From Skeletonema tropicum (lineage: Eukaryota > Bacillariophyta > Thalassiosirophyceae > Thalassiosirales > Thalassiosiraceae): a DNA stretch of 64,000 nt. The position numbers and the translations under genes are program-made. Shown piece after piece: positions 45,611 through 57,774 of this stretch (position 1 is the stretch's first letter; each line of letters opens with the position of its first letter). The stretch lies in contig CM074143.1 of NCBI GenBank assembly GCA_037178625.1, positions 496,001 through 560,000 of the forward strand, written 5' to 3'. The notes under the pieces were generated by a model that saw nothing but the letters and a program-made list of their open reading frames with translations, was not told the origin of the DNA and did no database searches.

Positions 45611-48600
45611 ATGTTCGCTATCGATAATGCATTCCCCAAACCCAAACCAAACAATGTTGAAGACTTTCCTGAAGCCGAAGAAGATGCAAATGGTATAGAA
45701 ACCAGTTTGAGACCAAGGCCAAGGTCTACAGCGTCTGCTGCCACTGCCAATGGAGACTTCAACTTTGGTTTTGGTGGAGACGAAAGTTGATTCACTTCAA
45801 CCGAAGATGAAAATGCTGTCGAAGGCCGTCTGAGCAATTTCTTAAGTCATTATTTGACATCTAGGTCAACAGCATTGGATAGTGCTGGAGGTGACGATCA
45901 TATAGGTGACGTTCATATAGGTGGAGACGACAGCTCATTCAGTTCGTCTCAAGAGTCCGAAGCAAATGCAAATTATGTCACATCAACTCCCTACGGCTTC
46001 AGTTTGCAGAGACTTATCTACTTGTCAATCGTCGTTGCTGCTTTCGCACCAACTATTGCGATCGTATCGAAGGTTCAGCATCAGAAAAAGATTTCAGCTG
46101 CTCAAGTGATGTCAGAAGAAGAAGAAGAAGATTGTGTCGAAGTGTCTCCCATTGTTGTGAGTAAAACTCATAAGGCTACTCCTGTTCCTATTGTTGTGGA
46201 GGTTGTTCCCAACATGACGGTTCCAGCTGCAGATTCAAACAACTTTCTTCCTGATTTTTATCGAAGTCGAAGTCTTCAGGTTTGCAATGCAGATCCGACT
46301 GATTGTACACTCGACAGCGTGATATGCATTGCAGCCAACGACAAAGGTTGCAATGGCAACCCCAATAGTAACCCACCAGTTATAGCAGAATGCTGCAATT
46401 GTAATGGTAAACCATGTGCAGCTATAGGGATTTGGCATTGTGGCATATGTGAGGAAGATGAAAACTTTCCATCATTGATTCCCACATTGAATCCATCAGT
46501 ATCTACGTCTCCATCTTCGGCTCCGTCGTTGAATCCATCAGTATCTACGTCTCCTTCATCAGAGCCCAATGGACAACCATCTTCGACTCCGTCATTGAAT
46601 CCATCTGTTTCTAGTGCTCCTTCTTCTGAACCAAGTGCACAACCATCTTCGACTCCGTCGTTGAATCCATCAGTATCTACGTCTCCTTCATCAGAGACCA
46701 ATGAACAACCATCTTCGACTCCGTCATTGAATCCATCGTTGTCTAGTGCTCCTTCTTCTGAACCAAGTGCACAACCATCTTCGGCTCCGTCGTTGAATCC
46801 ATCAGTATCTACGTCTCCTTCATCAGAGCCCAGTGGACAACCATCTTCGGCTCCGTCATTGAATCCATCGTTGTCTAGTGCTCCTTCTTCTGAACCAAGT
46901 GCACAACCATCTTCGGCTCCGTCGTTGAATCCATCTGTTTCAAGTGCTCCTTCATCAGAGCCCAGTGGACAACCATCTTCTACTCCGTCATTGAATCCAT
47001 CGTTGTCTAGTGCTCCTTCTTCTGAACCAAGTGCACAACCATCCTCGGCTCCGTCGTTAAATCCATCAGTATCTACGTCTCCTTCATCAGAGCCCAGTGG
47101 ACAACCATCTTCGGCTCCGTCATTGAATCCATCGTTGTCTAGTGCTCCTTCTTCTGAACCAAGTGCACAACGATCTTCGGCTCCCTCGTTGAATCCATCT
47201 GTTTCAAGTGCTCCTTCATCAGAGCCCAGTGGACAACCATCTTCGACTCCGTCATTGAATCCATCGTTGTCTAGTGCTCCTTCTTCTGAACCAAGTGCAC
47301 AACCATCTTCGGCTCCCTCGTTGAATCCATCTGTTTCTAGTGCTCCTTCTTCTGAACCAAGTGCACAACCATCTTCGGCTCCGTCGTTGAATCCATCTGT
47401 TTCAAGTGCTCCTTCATCAGAGCCCAGTGGACAACCATCTTCGACTCCCTCGTTGAATCCATCTGTTTCTAGTGCTCCTTCTTCTGAACCAAGTGCACAA
47501 CCATCTTCGGCTCCCTCGTTGAATCCATCAGTATCTACGTCTCCTTCATCAGAGCCCAGTGCACAACCATCTTCGACTCCGTCATTGAATCCAACGTTGT
47601 CTAGTGCTCCTTCTTCTGAACCAAGTGCACAACCATCTTCGGCTCCGTCGTTGAATCCATCTGTTTCTAGTGCTCCTTCTTCTGAACCAAGTGCACAACC
47701 ATCTTCGGCTCCCTCGTTGAATCCATCTGTTTCGACCAATGAACAACCATCTTCGACTCCGTCATTGAATCCATCGTTGTCTAGTGCTCCTTCTTTTGAA
47801 CCAAGTGCACAACCATCTTCGGCTCCGTCGTTGAATCCATCAGTATCTACGTCTCCTTCATCAGAGCCCAGTGGACAACCATCTTCGGCTCAGTCATTGA
47901 ATCCATCGTTGTCTAGTGCGCCTTCTTCTGAACCAAGTGCACAACCATCTTCGACTCCGTCGTTGAATCCATCGTTGTCTAGTGCTCCTTCTTCTGAACC
48001 AAGTGCACAACCATCTTCGGCTCCATCATTGAATCCATCGTTGTCTAGTGCTCCTTCTTCTGAACCAAGTGCACAACCATCCTCGGCTCCGTCGTTAAAT
48101 CCATCAGTATCTACGTCTCCTTCATCAGAGCCCAGTGGACAACCATCTTCGGCTCCGTCATTGAATCCATCTGTTTCAAGTGCTCCTTCTTCTGAACCAA
48201 GTGCACAACGATCTTCGGCTCCCTCGTTGAATCCATCTGTTTCAAGTGCTCCTTCATCAGAGCCCAGTGGACAACCATCTTCGACTCCGTCATTGAATCC
48301 ATCGTTGTCTAGTGCTCCTTCTTCTGAACCAAGTGCACAACCATCTTCGGCTCCCTCGTTGAATCCATCTGTTTCTAGTGCTCCTTCTTCTGAACCAAGT
48401 GCACAACCATCTTCGGCTCCGTCGTTGAATCCATCTGTTTCAAGTGCTCCTTCATCAGAGCCCAGTGGACAACCATCTTCGACTCCCTCGTTGAATCCAT
48501 CTGTTTCTAGTGCTCCTTCTTCTGAACCAAGTGCACAACCATCTTCGGCTCCCTCGTTGAATCCATCAGTATCTACGTCTCCTTCATCAGAGCCCAGTGC

Positions 48601-51600
48601 ACAAACATCTTCGGCTCCGTCATTGAATCCATCGTTGTCTAGTGCTCCTTCTTCTGAACCAAGTGCACAACCATCTTCGGCTCCCTCGTTGAATCCATCT
48701 GTTTCTAGTGCTCCTTCTTCTGAACCAAGTGCACAACCATCTTCGACTCCGTCATTGAATCCATCTGTTTCTAGTGCGCCTTCTTCTGAACCAAGTGCAC
48801 AACCATCTTCGGCTCCCTCGTTGAATCCATCAGTATCTACGTCTCCTTCATCAGAGCCCAGTGGACAACCATCTTCGGCTCAGTCATTGAATCCATCGTT
48901 GTCTAGTGCTCCTTCTTCTGAACCAAGTGCACAACCATCTTCGACTCCGTCGTTGAATCCATCGTTGTCTAGTGCTCCTTCTTCTGAACCAAGTGCACAA
49001 CCATCTTCGGCTCCGTCGTTGAATCCATCTGTTTCAAGTGCTCCTTCATCAGAGCCCAGTGGACAACCATCTTCGACTCCCTCGTTGAATCCATCTGTTT
49101 CTAGTGCTCCTTCTTCTGAACCAAGTGCACAACCATCTTCGGCTCCCTCGTTGAATCCATCAGTATCTACGTCTCCTTCATCAGAGCCCAGTGCACAACC
49201 ATCTTCGGCTCCGTCATTGAATCCATCGTTGTCTAGTGCTCCTTCTTCTGAACCAAGTGCACAACCATCTTCGGCTCCGTCGTTGAATCCATCTGTTTCA
49301 AGTGCTCCTTCATCAGAGCCCAGTGGACAACCATCTTCGACTCCGTCATTGAATCCATCGTTGTCTAGTGCTCCTTCTTCTGAACCAAGTGCACAACCAT
49401 CTTCGGCTCCCTCGTTGAATCCATCTGTTTCAAGTGCTCCTTCTTCTGAACCAAGTGCACAACGATCTTCGGCTCCCTCGTTGAATCCATCTGTTTCAAG
49501 TGCTCCTTCATCAGAGCCCAGTGGACAACCATCTTCGACTCCATCATTGAATCCAACGTTGTCTAGTGCTCCTTCTTCTGAACCAAGTGCACAACCATCT
49601 TCGGCTCCCTCGTTGAATCCATCTGTTTCTAGTGCTCCTTCTTCTGAACCAAGTGCACAACCATCTTCGGCTCCGTCATTGAATCCATCAGTATCTACGT
49701 CTCCTTCATCAGAGCCCAGCGGACAACCATCTTCGGCTCCGTCATTGAATCCATCGTTGTCTAGTGCTCCTTCTTCTGAACCAAGTGCACAACCATCTTC
49801 GGCTCCCTCGTTGAATCCATCGTTGTCTAGTGCTCCTTCTTCTGAACCAAGTGCACAACCATCTTCGGCTCCATCATTGAATCCATCGTTGTGTAGTGCT
49901 CCTTCTTCTGAACCAAGTGCACAACCATCTTCGGCTCCGTCGTTGAATCCATCTGTTTCAAGTGCTCCTTCATCAGAGCCCAGTGGACAACCATCTTCGA
50001 CTCCGTCATTGAATCCATCTGTTTCTAGTGCGCCTTCTTCTGAACCAAGTGCACAACCATCTTCGGCTCCCTCGTTGAATCCATCAGTATCTACGTCTCC
50101 TTCATCAGAACCCAGTGGACAACAATCTTCGACTCCGTCATTGAATCCATCGTTGTCTAGTGCTCCTTCTTCTGAACCAAGTGCACAACCATCTTCGGCT
50201 CCGTCGTTGTACCCATCAGTTTCAAGTGCTCCTTCATCAGAGCCCAGTGGACAACCATCTTCGACTCCGTCATTGAATCCATCGTTGTCTAGTGCTCCTT
50301 CTTCTGAACCAAGTGCACAACCATCTTCGGCTCCTTCTTTTTGTCCATCTGATGAGCCTTCATCAGAGCCCAGTGGACAACCATCTTCGGCTCCGTCATT
50401 GAATCCAACGTTGTCAAGTGCTCCTTCATCAGAGCCTAGTTCACAACCATCTTCGGCTCCCTCAATGAATCCATCGTTGTCTAGTGCTCCTTCTTCTGAA
50501 CCAAGTGCACAACCATCTTCGGCTCCCTCGTTGAATCCATCTGTTTCAAGTGCTCCTTCATCAGAGCCCAGTGGACAACCATCTTCGGCTCCCTCGTTGA
50601 ATCCATCTGTTTCTAGTGCTCCTTCTTCTGAACCAAGTGCACAACCATCTTCGGCTCAGTCATTGAATCCATCGTTGTCTAGTGCTCCTTCTTCTGAACC
50701 AAGTGCACAACCATCTTCGGCTCCGTCGTTGAATCCATCAGTATCTACGTCTCCTTCATCAGAGCCCAGTGGACAGCCATCTTCGACTCCGTCATTGAAT
50801 CCATCTGTTTCTAGTGCTCCTTCTTCTGAACCAAGTGCACAACCATCTTCGACTCCGTCGTTGAACCCAACACTATCTACGTCTCCTTCATCAGAGCCCA
50901 GTGGACAGCCATCTTCGACTCCGTCATTGAATCCATCTGTTTCTAGTGCTCCTTCTTCTGAACCAAGTGCACAACCATCTTCGGCTCCGTCGTTGAACCC
51001 AACACTATCTACGTCTCCTTCATCAGAGCCCAGTGGACAACCATCTTCGGCTCCGTCATTGAATCCATCGTTGTCTATTGCTCCTTCATCAGAGCCTAGT
51101 TCTCAACCATCTTCGGCTCCGTCGTTGAATCCATCAGTATCTACGTCCCCTTCTTCTGAACCAAGTGGACAACCATCTTCGACTCCGTCATTGAATCCAT
51201 CTGTTTCAAGTTCTCCTTCATCAGAGCCTAGCGCACAACCATCTTCGGCTCCGTCATTGAATCCATCTGTTTCAAGTGCTCCTTCATCTGAGCCAAGTCA
51301 ATTGCCCTCAATATCTCTCCAGCCGTCTTCAAAATCAAGCAAGGGAAATACGAAGGTTCCTTCTTCTGCCCCAAGTTATCCGCCATTGTCTAGTTTGTCT
51401 CCTTCATCATCAGTTCAGCCCTCGAGCTCCAAATCTGGGAATGAACGTGGGAAGGGTAAGGCTGGCAAGTCAACAAAATGTCGTTCTGGTAAGGGATCGA
51501 AAAGTCTTACAAGTGGACAACCATCTTCGGCTCCCTCGTTGAATCCATCTCCTGGAAAGGCAATTAAAGCGACCACCACCCGATTTCTCCGTCAGGTTTG

Positions 51601-51601
51601 A
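45611..51601 (+). CDS. Giant Pro/Ser-repeat diatom surface protein
   Basis: The frame is open from about 45791 to 51601. The first upstream in-frame ATG is 45611 (MFAIDNAFPKPKPNN), but TGA at 45788-45790 (codon 60) intervenes. A 114-bp in-frame intron (GT 45693 to AG 45806) would remove it; otherwise it is a nonsense change. Order: acidic cytoplasmic part; one membrane anchor (RLIYLSIVVAAFAPTIAIV, about 135-152 from ATG); an R-S-L site before QVCNADP, like the RXL processing motif of diatom biosilica proteins; a Cys-rich block (CNADPTDC to HCGIC); about 70 repeats of 22 residues (PSSEPSGQPSSAPSLNPS plus four); and a Ser/Lys/Gly-rich tail (GKGKAGKSTKCRSGKGSKS). A role in cell wall, frustule or adhesion is inferred; no enzyme domain is visible. 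Confidence 0.8.
46480..51295 (+). repeat. About 70-copy 66-bp coding minisatellite
   Basis: The 66-bp unit encodes 22 residues, with variants Gly/Ala (SGQ/SAQ), Thr/Ala (SST/SSA), Val/Leu (NPSV/NPSL) and SSA/STS. Neighbouring units alternate, so longer 132-bp and larger blocks repeat, which points to unequal crossing over. One truncated unit (SVSTNEQPSS, about 47730) and a deviant unit (SFCPSDEPSS, about 50337) are visible. Confidence 0.9.
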
Positions 51602-52112
51602 AAGCGCTTTCAGTTTTGTTTGTACAGAATATACATGTGAATGTATAGCGAGTTTTTTGTTTTTAATGATTTAGATAGGAAAATTTTTGTTCTTGAAGTC
51701 GTGTTTATTACTTCTCTGTCTGTGGTTTTTCATGAGTATGAGTCTAATTTGAATTTCATTTAGGATATGTTCACACTGTATTTGTTTCTACCTTCCTATA
51801 GTTATTTTCTCAACCTTGTAGCTATGTTTGTTGCAGCACCAAATATGCAATATCAGAGATAGTTTCTCTCTTTCATGGAGAGACCCACTGCTACCAGAAG
51901 TGAAAATATTGTCTTGTGAACTCTGTGCCTGGTGATTCTATCTGCATGGTAATAATATATAAACAACCCACAAGGTTGCAAAGCTACACACTCACTGCTG
52001 AGAGGTATATTTTCTTTTCACAGGAAAAACATGTCATGATTTTCATCAACAACAACTTGGGTGACCAATCTTTTTGAGGTATCTATTATTATCTCCATCT
52101 CTATTCGCCCCA
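51602..52112. other. Intergenic 3' flank
   Basis: AT-rich; no gene or repeat seen. Confidence 0.5.
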
Positions 52113-52260
52113 TCACACATTTTCGCGCGATAGGTTCAACCAATTTGTGAGCAGATAGTAGCAGCCAAGTAGATTGTGACAATAAGTGTGAACTGAACTA
52201 CGCGGCTCCTTCTCTATTGCTGTGGAAGAGCTGCTTCTTTGTATGTATTGTACTTGAGCC
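52113..52260 (-). pseudogene. Relic of the sulfotransferase N-terminal anchor
   Basis: The minus strand resembles, at the DNA level, the segment around 39590-39700 that encodes the anchor of the sulfotransferase-like protein: GTAGTTCAGTT, ACAATCTACTTGGCTG, CTGCTCACAAATT and TCGCGCGAAA line up with TTAGTTGAGTT, ACAATCTTCTTTGCTC, CTGCTCAAATTTG and TCGCGCGAAA. The catalytic part is not found next to it, and the frame is shifted. It is probably a truncated paralogue. Confidence 0.5.
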
Positions 52261-52266
52261 TCTAGA

Positions 52267-52330
52267 GTCGGCGCGCTATTCGCCGCACTGGCGACCGGCG
52301 CCGGCGCCATTCGCCATTCGCCGCAAATCC
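52267..52330 (+). repeat. GC-rich repeat end shared with 59269-59289
   Basis: A 21-bp match starting GTCGGCGCGCTATTCGCC at 52267-52287 occurs inverted at 59269-59289. It is followed by further GGCGCC and CGCCATTCGC words. It looks like a MITE terminus. Confidence 0.5.
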
Positions 52331-54030
52331 AAAATCACTCGCAAAAAAGAGCCGCACCATGACGGCCTCCCTCCTTCTACCCTCATTACACACCTAAATG
52401 TCGACATTCCAAAGTAACAATGTAGGTTCTAGACCATTTTTTGACGCTGAAATCAATGGTTCTATCGGCGGCTCGCCATATTCTGCAGAAAGAGACGTTT
52501 GACCGCCACAATAGCAATGGTGATTTTCATCCCCTCCGCCGCAGAGCACATGTAGCCAGTAGCACCAAGGCGTCGTTTCGGTCAATGAAACAGCAAGTAA
52601 GGTTGTAGGGGCGACCAATATTGCATATATGGGCGGAATATGCGCTAAATGACCGGTTGTGGGTCTCATGCAACGCCTATCCAACATATCAAATCTATGA
52701 AGTCGAGTTAGAAAGATTTCCACAATGTATCTCCATCAATAGTGGGTATATATCTGACACAAAACATGCTGGAACCACACCATGGATCATAGAGGTCTTG
52801 TCTACTATATGATAATCAAGATTGTGAAGCTGGACTGCTCCATATCACCACAGTGACTACTGCAACTCTTGGTTTCCTGGGAAACTACTGATTGTGGGTT
52901 ATGAGAAGCCCACCTGCAGTCGCCTACACGAGTGTTGTGGCATAATATTGACGTCTCCTCCATGTACAATTGGGAATCTGTCACCTCATCAAATCAACAG
53001 CCATCTATTGTGCGCCTTTTGCTGTGGTTGGAGACAACATTATAACTGTTATCAGTGCCTTTCCTACAAAGTCTCATGAAATGAGAGGCTGGATGATCGA
53101 CATAAAACTCCATGATGGCGTAGATATTGCGTGCAATTAATAAATCCGAGTGAAGTGAACAAGTATCATAGCATATAGAAGGAGTTATTAATCATCTGCT
53201 ACTATTATGTTGTCTAAATTACATAAACATGAGCATCTTATGACATGCCTGGTATGTGCAGATTTTCATGTGTGTATGCGTCACCCGCAATTATCATCAA
53301 AACTACTTTGAATTGGACACTGCAGCTTTAACGCTATGTACCCCAGTCCTTATTCGTCCTTATTTTTGAATTTTGTCAAGTACCCAGCAAAACTTCGCTT
53401 GTAGTAGCCCGATTTTAATGATTCCAAGAGCACTATTATTCTCAGCAGGGTAGTAGTGAATAGTCTGCCTAATATTATGCCGTGGTTCCATTGTCAACAG
53501 CCGCTAGAAAGGGTATTGCTGTCTCACGGTGTGTCGGCTTCTACGTGAAAATTGCTAGTAAAAAACCATGGGCTATGTATGGTTGGTACGTAGGAAACTT
53601 GTAAAAGCACCTTTTTGTACGTATGCGTGAAGATACTCGGAAACTACATGAAATTTGTAGTTCAATGGCGTTTTGACCTCGAGTTATAGCCTATTGCATC
53701 ATTGAACACTATCACATCAATGTTTGCTACTTTCATTTCCCTAGTAAATATGCAAATATGGCCGATTTTGGTGAGGTGGGAAACTGATTAGGCTGAGGTC
53801 AATATTGTGAGTACAAACTATAAATTGATTATTTTCCGATAGAAGAAGACATGCTGAATCGATTACAAAATCGAGTGGTCGCTCAACTTGATTACATAAC
53901 ATGCTAAACGCGCTGCCAATATAGTGATCGGATCGGTCGCCATGTTTGTTAGCACTTTTGTTAGTAAATTTTTTTTTTGCCTCCCGCCACTCTGGGGTAC
54001 ATAGCGTTGCTGAGCGTAGGCCTTCACCAA
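52331..54030. other. No gene seen
   Basis: Short frames only. Around 53540-53620, TTCTACGTGAAAA and AACTTGTAAAAGCACCTTTT echo pieces of small elements elsewhere, so part is likely MITE debris. Confidence 0.45.
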
Positions 54031-54530
54031 GCTACTGGCGGGAACCAAATGGTACCGTCGCCGCGGCCACGCACAAAACACTAACAACATGAAAAGAGTC
54101 ATAAAAATGGCCATGATACTCGACAAAAATACATAAAGTAAGCTAAACATAACATCCCAAACATTAAAAATACATTATTTGTTGCATAAGAAACTATAAT
54201 TCGTCGATATGGAGCACCTATCGACAAATTTGAACTCAATAACTGCGATTTCGATCTAGAATTACGCATGCCTAATACCTACCTGCATACCGTAGACTCT
54301 TTGCTGCTGTGCGAGCATACTACATATAACGTTGACCAGTGGTTCTATCGAAAGCTATTAGTCTTTACTATCATATTATGCTCGGGGGTTGGGTTGGGGG
54401 GGCGACATGGAGGCGCAGAACCAACACATAAGGGTGTAGAATCATGTTTGTTGTGTTTTGTTAGTGTTTTGTGTGGGATTTAGCCACGGTACCATTTTTG
54501 TCGAGGTACGATTTAGTTCCCGCCAGTAGC
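54031..54530. mobile_element. 500-bp TIR element
   Basis: A perfect 15-bp inverted repeat, GCTACTGGCGGGAAC, at 54031-54045 and inverted at 54516-54530. Inner parts also pair (ATGGTACCGT, ACAAAACACTAACAACATG). The interior core GTTGACCAGTGGTTCTATCG (54331-54350) is followed by AAAGCTATTA. No transposase and no certain target-site duplication. Confidence 0.65.
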
Positions 54531-54614
54531 AAGGTCCGATGGGATGGTTCATAGATTTTTTTGCTGTGAAAAGCATTTCTTGGCTCTTTACGCTAGATAG
54601 CTACTGCAGGAAAA

Positions 54615-55148
54615 AAATCAGAGCTGGCTCTGATTTAATTTTTTTGCGCGCGCCCCGCATCAACTAGCAAAACACTAACAAAACAGACAAAACAACCATG
54701 TGAGCATACCCTCCTAGAGCGCACCTGTAATCGTATTGAACCCAAACCAAATACGCGGAATGTCTTGAGGAGATGTATCCGAATGCAAATATAATTTAGG
54801 CGACCGAATTATATTGAGACGATAAAGAGTTACAGACGTACCAAAAGTGCCTATTTTCGCTAGACAATTCTAGTGATTCTATGTATGACGCATGCGTATA
54901 TGAGCACCTATGCAGCCGCTGCAATGCGAGTATAGTGTATATGATGACTCCCAGCGGTTTAATCGAAAGGTAATAACATGTAGTATCAACTTATGGCCGG
55001 TGCAGGTAGGTGGAGGGTCGATGTTGCGGCGTAGTAGGGCGTAGAGGCAACTACTGCAGTCGAGTTTTGTGTTTTGTGCGTAGTTTGTTAGCAAAAATCT
55101 CAAATCAGAGCTGGCTCTGATTTTTTTCCAGCTCTGATTTTTTTTGCG
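54615..55148. mobile_element. MITE-like element with AAATCAGAGC palindromes
   Basis: Perfect palindromes with arms AAATCAGAGC and GCTCTGATTT and a 2-base centre lie at 54615-54636 and 55102-55123, with a half-site at 55128-55141. GCTCTGATTT followed by a T-run and TTGCGCG occurs at both ends. Inner stretches (AGCAAAACACTAACAAAAC and its rough complement near 55060-55095) pair. No coding capacity. Confidence 0.6.
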
Positions 55149-55423
55149 CGGTAGCTAGCATTTCTGTATGATTTTTTGGCTGTCTGGCCGTCCCCCCCCG
55201 GCCGCCTTCACTTCGACGCTTGAGAAGGTGTCAGCCACAAAAGATACAGGCACCTCACGCCTCCGAGACCAAGCAATGTCAAGTACATTACCAGCGGCAG
55301 CTAGTGGCTTTGTTTATTGCACTGTAGAAGTTGGATACACGCCGTAGTAATACTGTAATCACGTGTAGTGTGTGTGTGAAGTGATTAAAGGAGCTTGTAG
55401 GGGGGCGGATACAACGAAGAAAG

Positions 55424-57765
55424 ATGGACGGCAACGCCTTTGATTCTGATCTGTACGATGATGAAGATGACATTATTGCCGCTCACGGTCACGACGTCTC
55501 AATGGGTGGGTTGCTCGCAGATGAGGAGGAGGAGGATCCGGAGGACTATGTCTATGCCAACGATGACTCTACAAATCTTCGTGTTGGCAATAGCAAATGG
55601 CCGCCTCCTCTCACATCATGGAATGAACGGTGTGCACACATCATCCACCCTATGTTAACATTCAACGAGGGAAGTGACTCTAGCTATGAGCAGGCTAAGA
55701 AGGAGGTGAAGTACTTTAACGACCGCCTGGGACATGGTGAAGAAGGTGTGAAGAACTTGTTTCAAAAACATTTTGGGAGTAAGAGCGAGTTGTTTTTGAA
55801 GTTCCATGAGCACCTTGGCATGGAATACCATGACTTCTGTTGCTTCTTAGCTACATTCTTCATCGAGTGCAAGTTTAGCAAGACGTATAGTAGACTTTGT
55901 GAAGACAAATACGTCGACACGTCCTCATTTGCCACTGAGGAACAATACTTCTGACGATGAAATGATTGCAATCATCGGCAAGATAGAGGGAGCCAAGCTT
56001 GGGAGTAGTGCGGAATATCGTAGACAAATACTCAGCAGTTGGGTAGACTGTACCCGGGTGCAGCGAGTCTCAAGTTTATGACTCTAAAGGAGATGAAGGA
56101 GTTTCATCAGAGCCATGGTGGCTTACCAAACATCTCCTGGAGCGAAAGGGTTGACACTGTGCGTCAGAGATTGGCTGTGGCTGGTGCTTTGCACGAAGCG
56201 AAGAATGTGGATGGTGTACATGCCCATGCTCAAGATAAAGATGTTTTTACTGGGAATACGCAGCAATCACTGAACTTGCAAGAAGCTCTTTTATGAAACC
56301 ACTGCGGAAAGGGAATGATGAGGGGCAAGCCAAATACGCCGCACTGGGTCACCGCGCCGAGAAGCCATTCATGGAGCAAGCTTTCGATATTTGTCAGAGG
56401 ATTTATGGTCAAAATAGTCTAGAAGCTATCTACTCTCCAGGACTCGTTCGACGTGGCTCTGTCGAAACTGACACTGAAAATGATGAAGAGCAACATCATT
56501 TCTTTTTGAGGGACACGGCAGATGGAATTACCATAATGGATTTAGGTGATGATAAAAGGATAGCCGTCCCAATCGAGTGTAAGTGCCGTGCGTCTCCACG
56601 AACATTTGCAAAGGAACGAAGTCGTATTTAGACTCTTCATAGAGAGAATGCGTCTGGAAGAGGGATGGGCGTTTCAACTGAGGTTGATATGGATACATAC
56701 ACTGATGATATGGGTACACACACATCGTACGTGGTAGAGATGATAGTGGAGTATTCAGATACGCATTTGGAACTTTTCCATAGATGTGTGCCAGACGTTG
56801 ACGAGAGGGTGCAAATACTTCATCTACCTACCAAAGTGATCGGTGCATTTTTCTCATTGGCAATGACACATCGCTCATGGCCATGTACATCTTCATATTT
56901 CCAGCTAATAGCTAAGTTCATCGTTGACATGAAAACAATGTGACGGTGGCTCGGTTCTTGATGTACTTCGGTGTCGCTTTCCTCGAGGTAATCAGTGGTG
57001 CACGGTGAAAATGGACTTTCCTTATCCAACGTTGGCTCATTGTAGGAATGCTAACAACAAGCGCGCTGCCTTTGAGGATTCTATCGACTTGGCGATCGAT
57101 ATGCTGTTGGATGTCGTCAATGCCCATACGGGCCAGACACTCCTTGAAGCTGCAGCTTGTACCACTGGAGTAGAGAGTACGGAAACACCGCTTCAAATGG
57201 AGCCTTTTACACTTTTGCCGCAGCAGCCTGTGGCACCTGTTCATGACCAGGAGAGAAGGCCTCGTAGTCGTAGTACAGCAAAGCAGAGGACACCCCAAGC
57301 TCCTGGGTTGCCTACGCCTGCAGTTGTGTCTGGACAAACACCAAGGACGATTAAACAGAAACCAGTGCAAACTCATTTAGATCGTTGCAAGCAATGTGTA
57401 GGAATCTACTTGGCAAAGGTACAGACTATTGGTGTAGCGGTCAACGGGCAGAAGAAGAGGAAGAAGAAGAAGGTAGACGAACGCACTCGACGTTTGTGTG
57501 AGCACTGCGGCAAGAGGACTGACAACATCTGCCTTGGATGCCGCCGGTTTGCTGCTTCTCTGCACCATCTGTGAAGAAGACTGACAAGAAGCATCCAAAG
57601 AACTTCTCAGTCAAAACACCAATCCTAAATCGGAAGACTGGTGCTTTGCGCCGGGTAAAAAGGAGCGAAGATTTGGTCCACGAGACAGCCGTTTGCCAGT
57701 GGACTTGCTATCATGCTTTGCATCGTGAGGCATGGGAAACCTATACCGAGAGCAACAAACATTAG
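55424..57765 (+). pseudogene. Frameshifted relic of a nuclease-like multi-domain protein
   Basis: Consecutive plus-strand frames read as one protein broken by at least four frame changes (near 55940, 56040, 56290 and 56630) and more later. It starts MDGNAFDSDLYDDEDDIIAA, continues through WNERCAHIIHPMLTF and GRLYPGAASLKFMTLKEMKE, then HHFFLRDTADGITIMDLGDD followed by VPIECKCRASPRTF. The D...E-C-K arrangement looks like a PD-(D/E)XK nuclease core of YqaJ type; FHRCVPDVDERVQILH fits the same fold. The end has a zinc-ribbon-like pattern, CEHCGKRTDNICLGC, then KNFSVKTPILNRKTG. I take it to be a decayed transposon-related or high-copy diatom gene; the family name is uncertain. Confidence 0.55.
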
Positions 57766-57774
57766 ATACTTGCG

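Noticed and set aside
45788..45790. TGA as selenocysteine
   Set aside because: The context is low-complexity with no redox motif, and I could not see a SECIS-like element; a nonsense change or intron is likelier.
46276..47739. 487-codon minus-strand ORF with EGALETDGFNDG repeats
   Set aside because: It is the antisense of the 66-bp coding repeat, whose period keeps other frames open.
46480..51295. CRISPR array
   Set aside because: The repeats are contiguous, coding and without unique spacers.
52394..52723. 109-codon minus ORF
   Set aside because: No motif, and the surrounding DNA looks like element debris.
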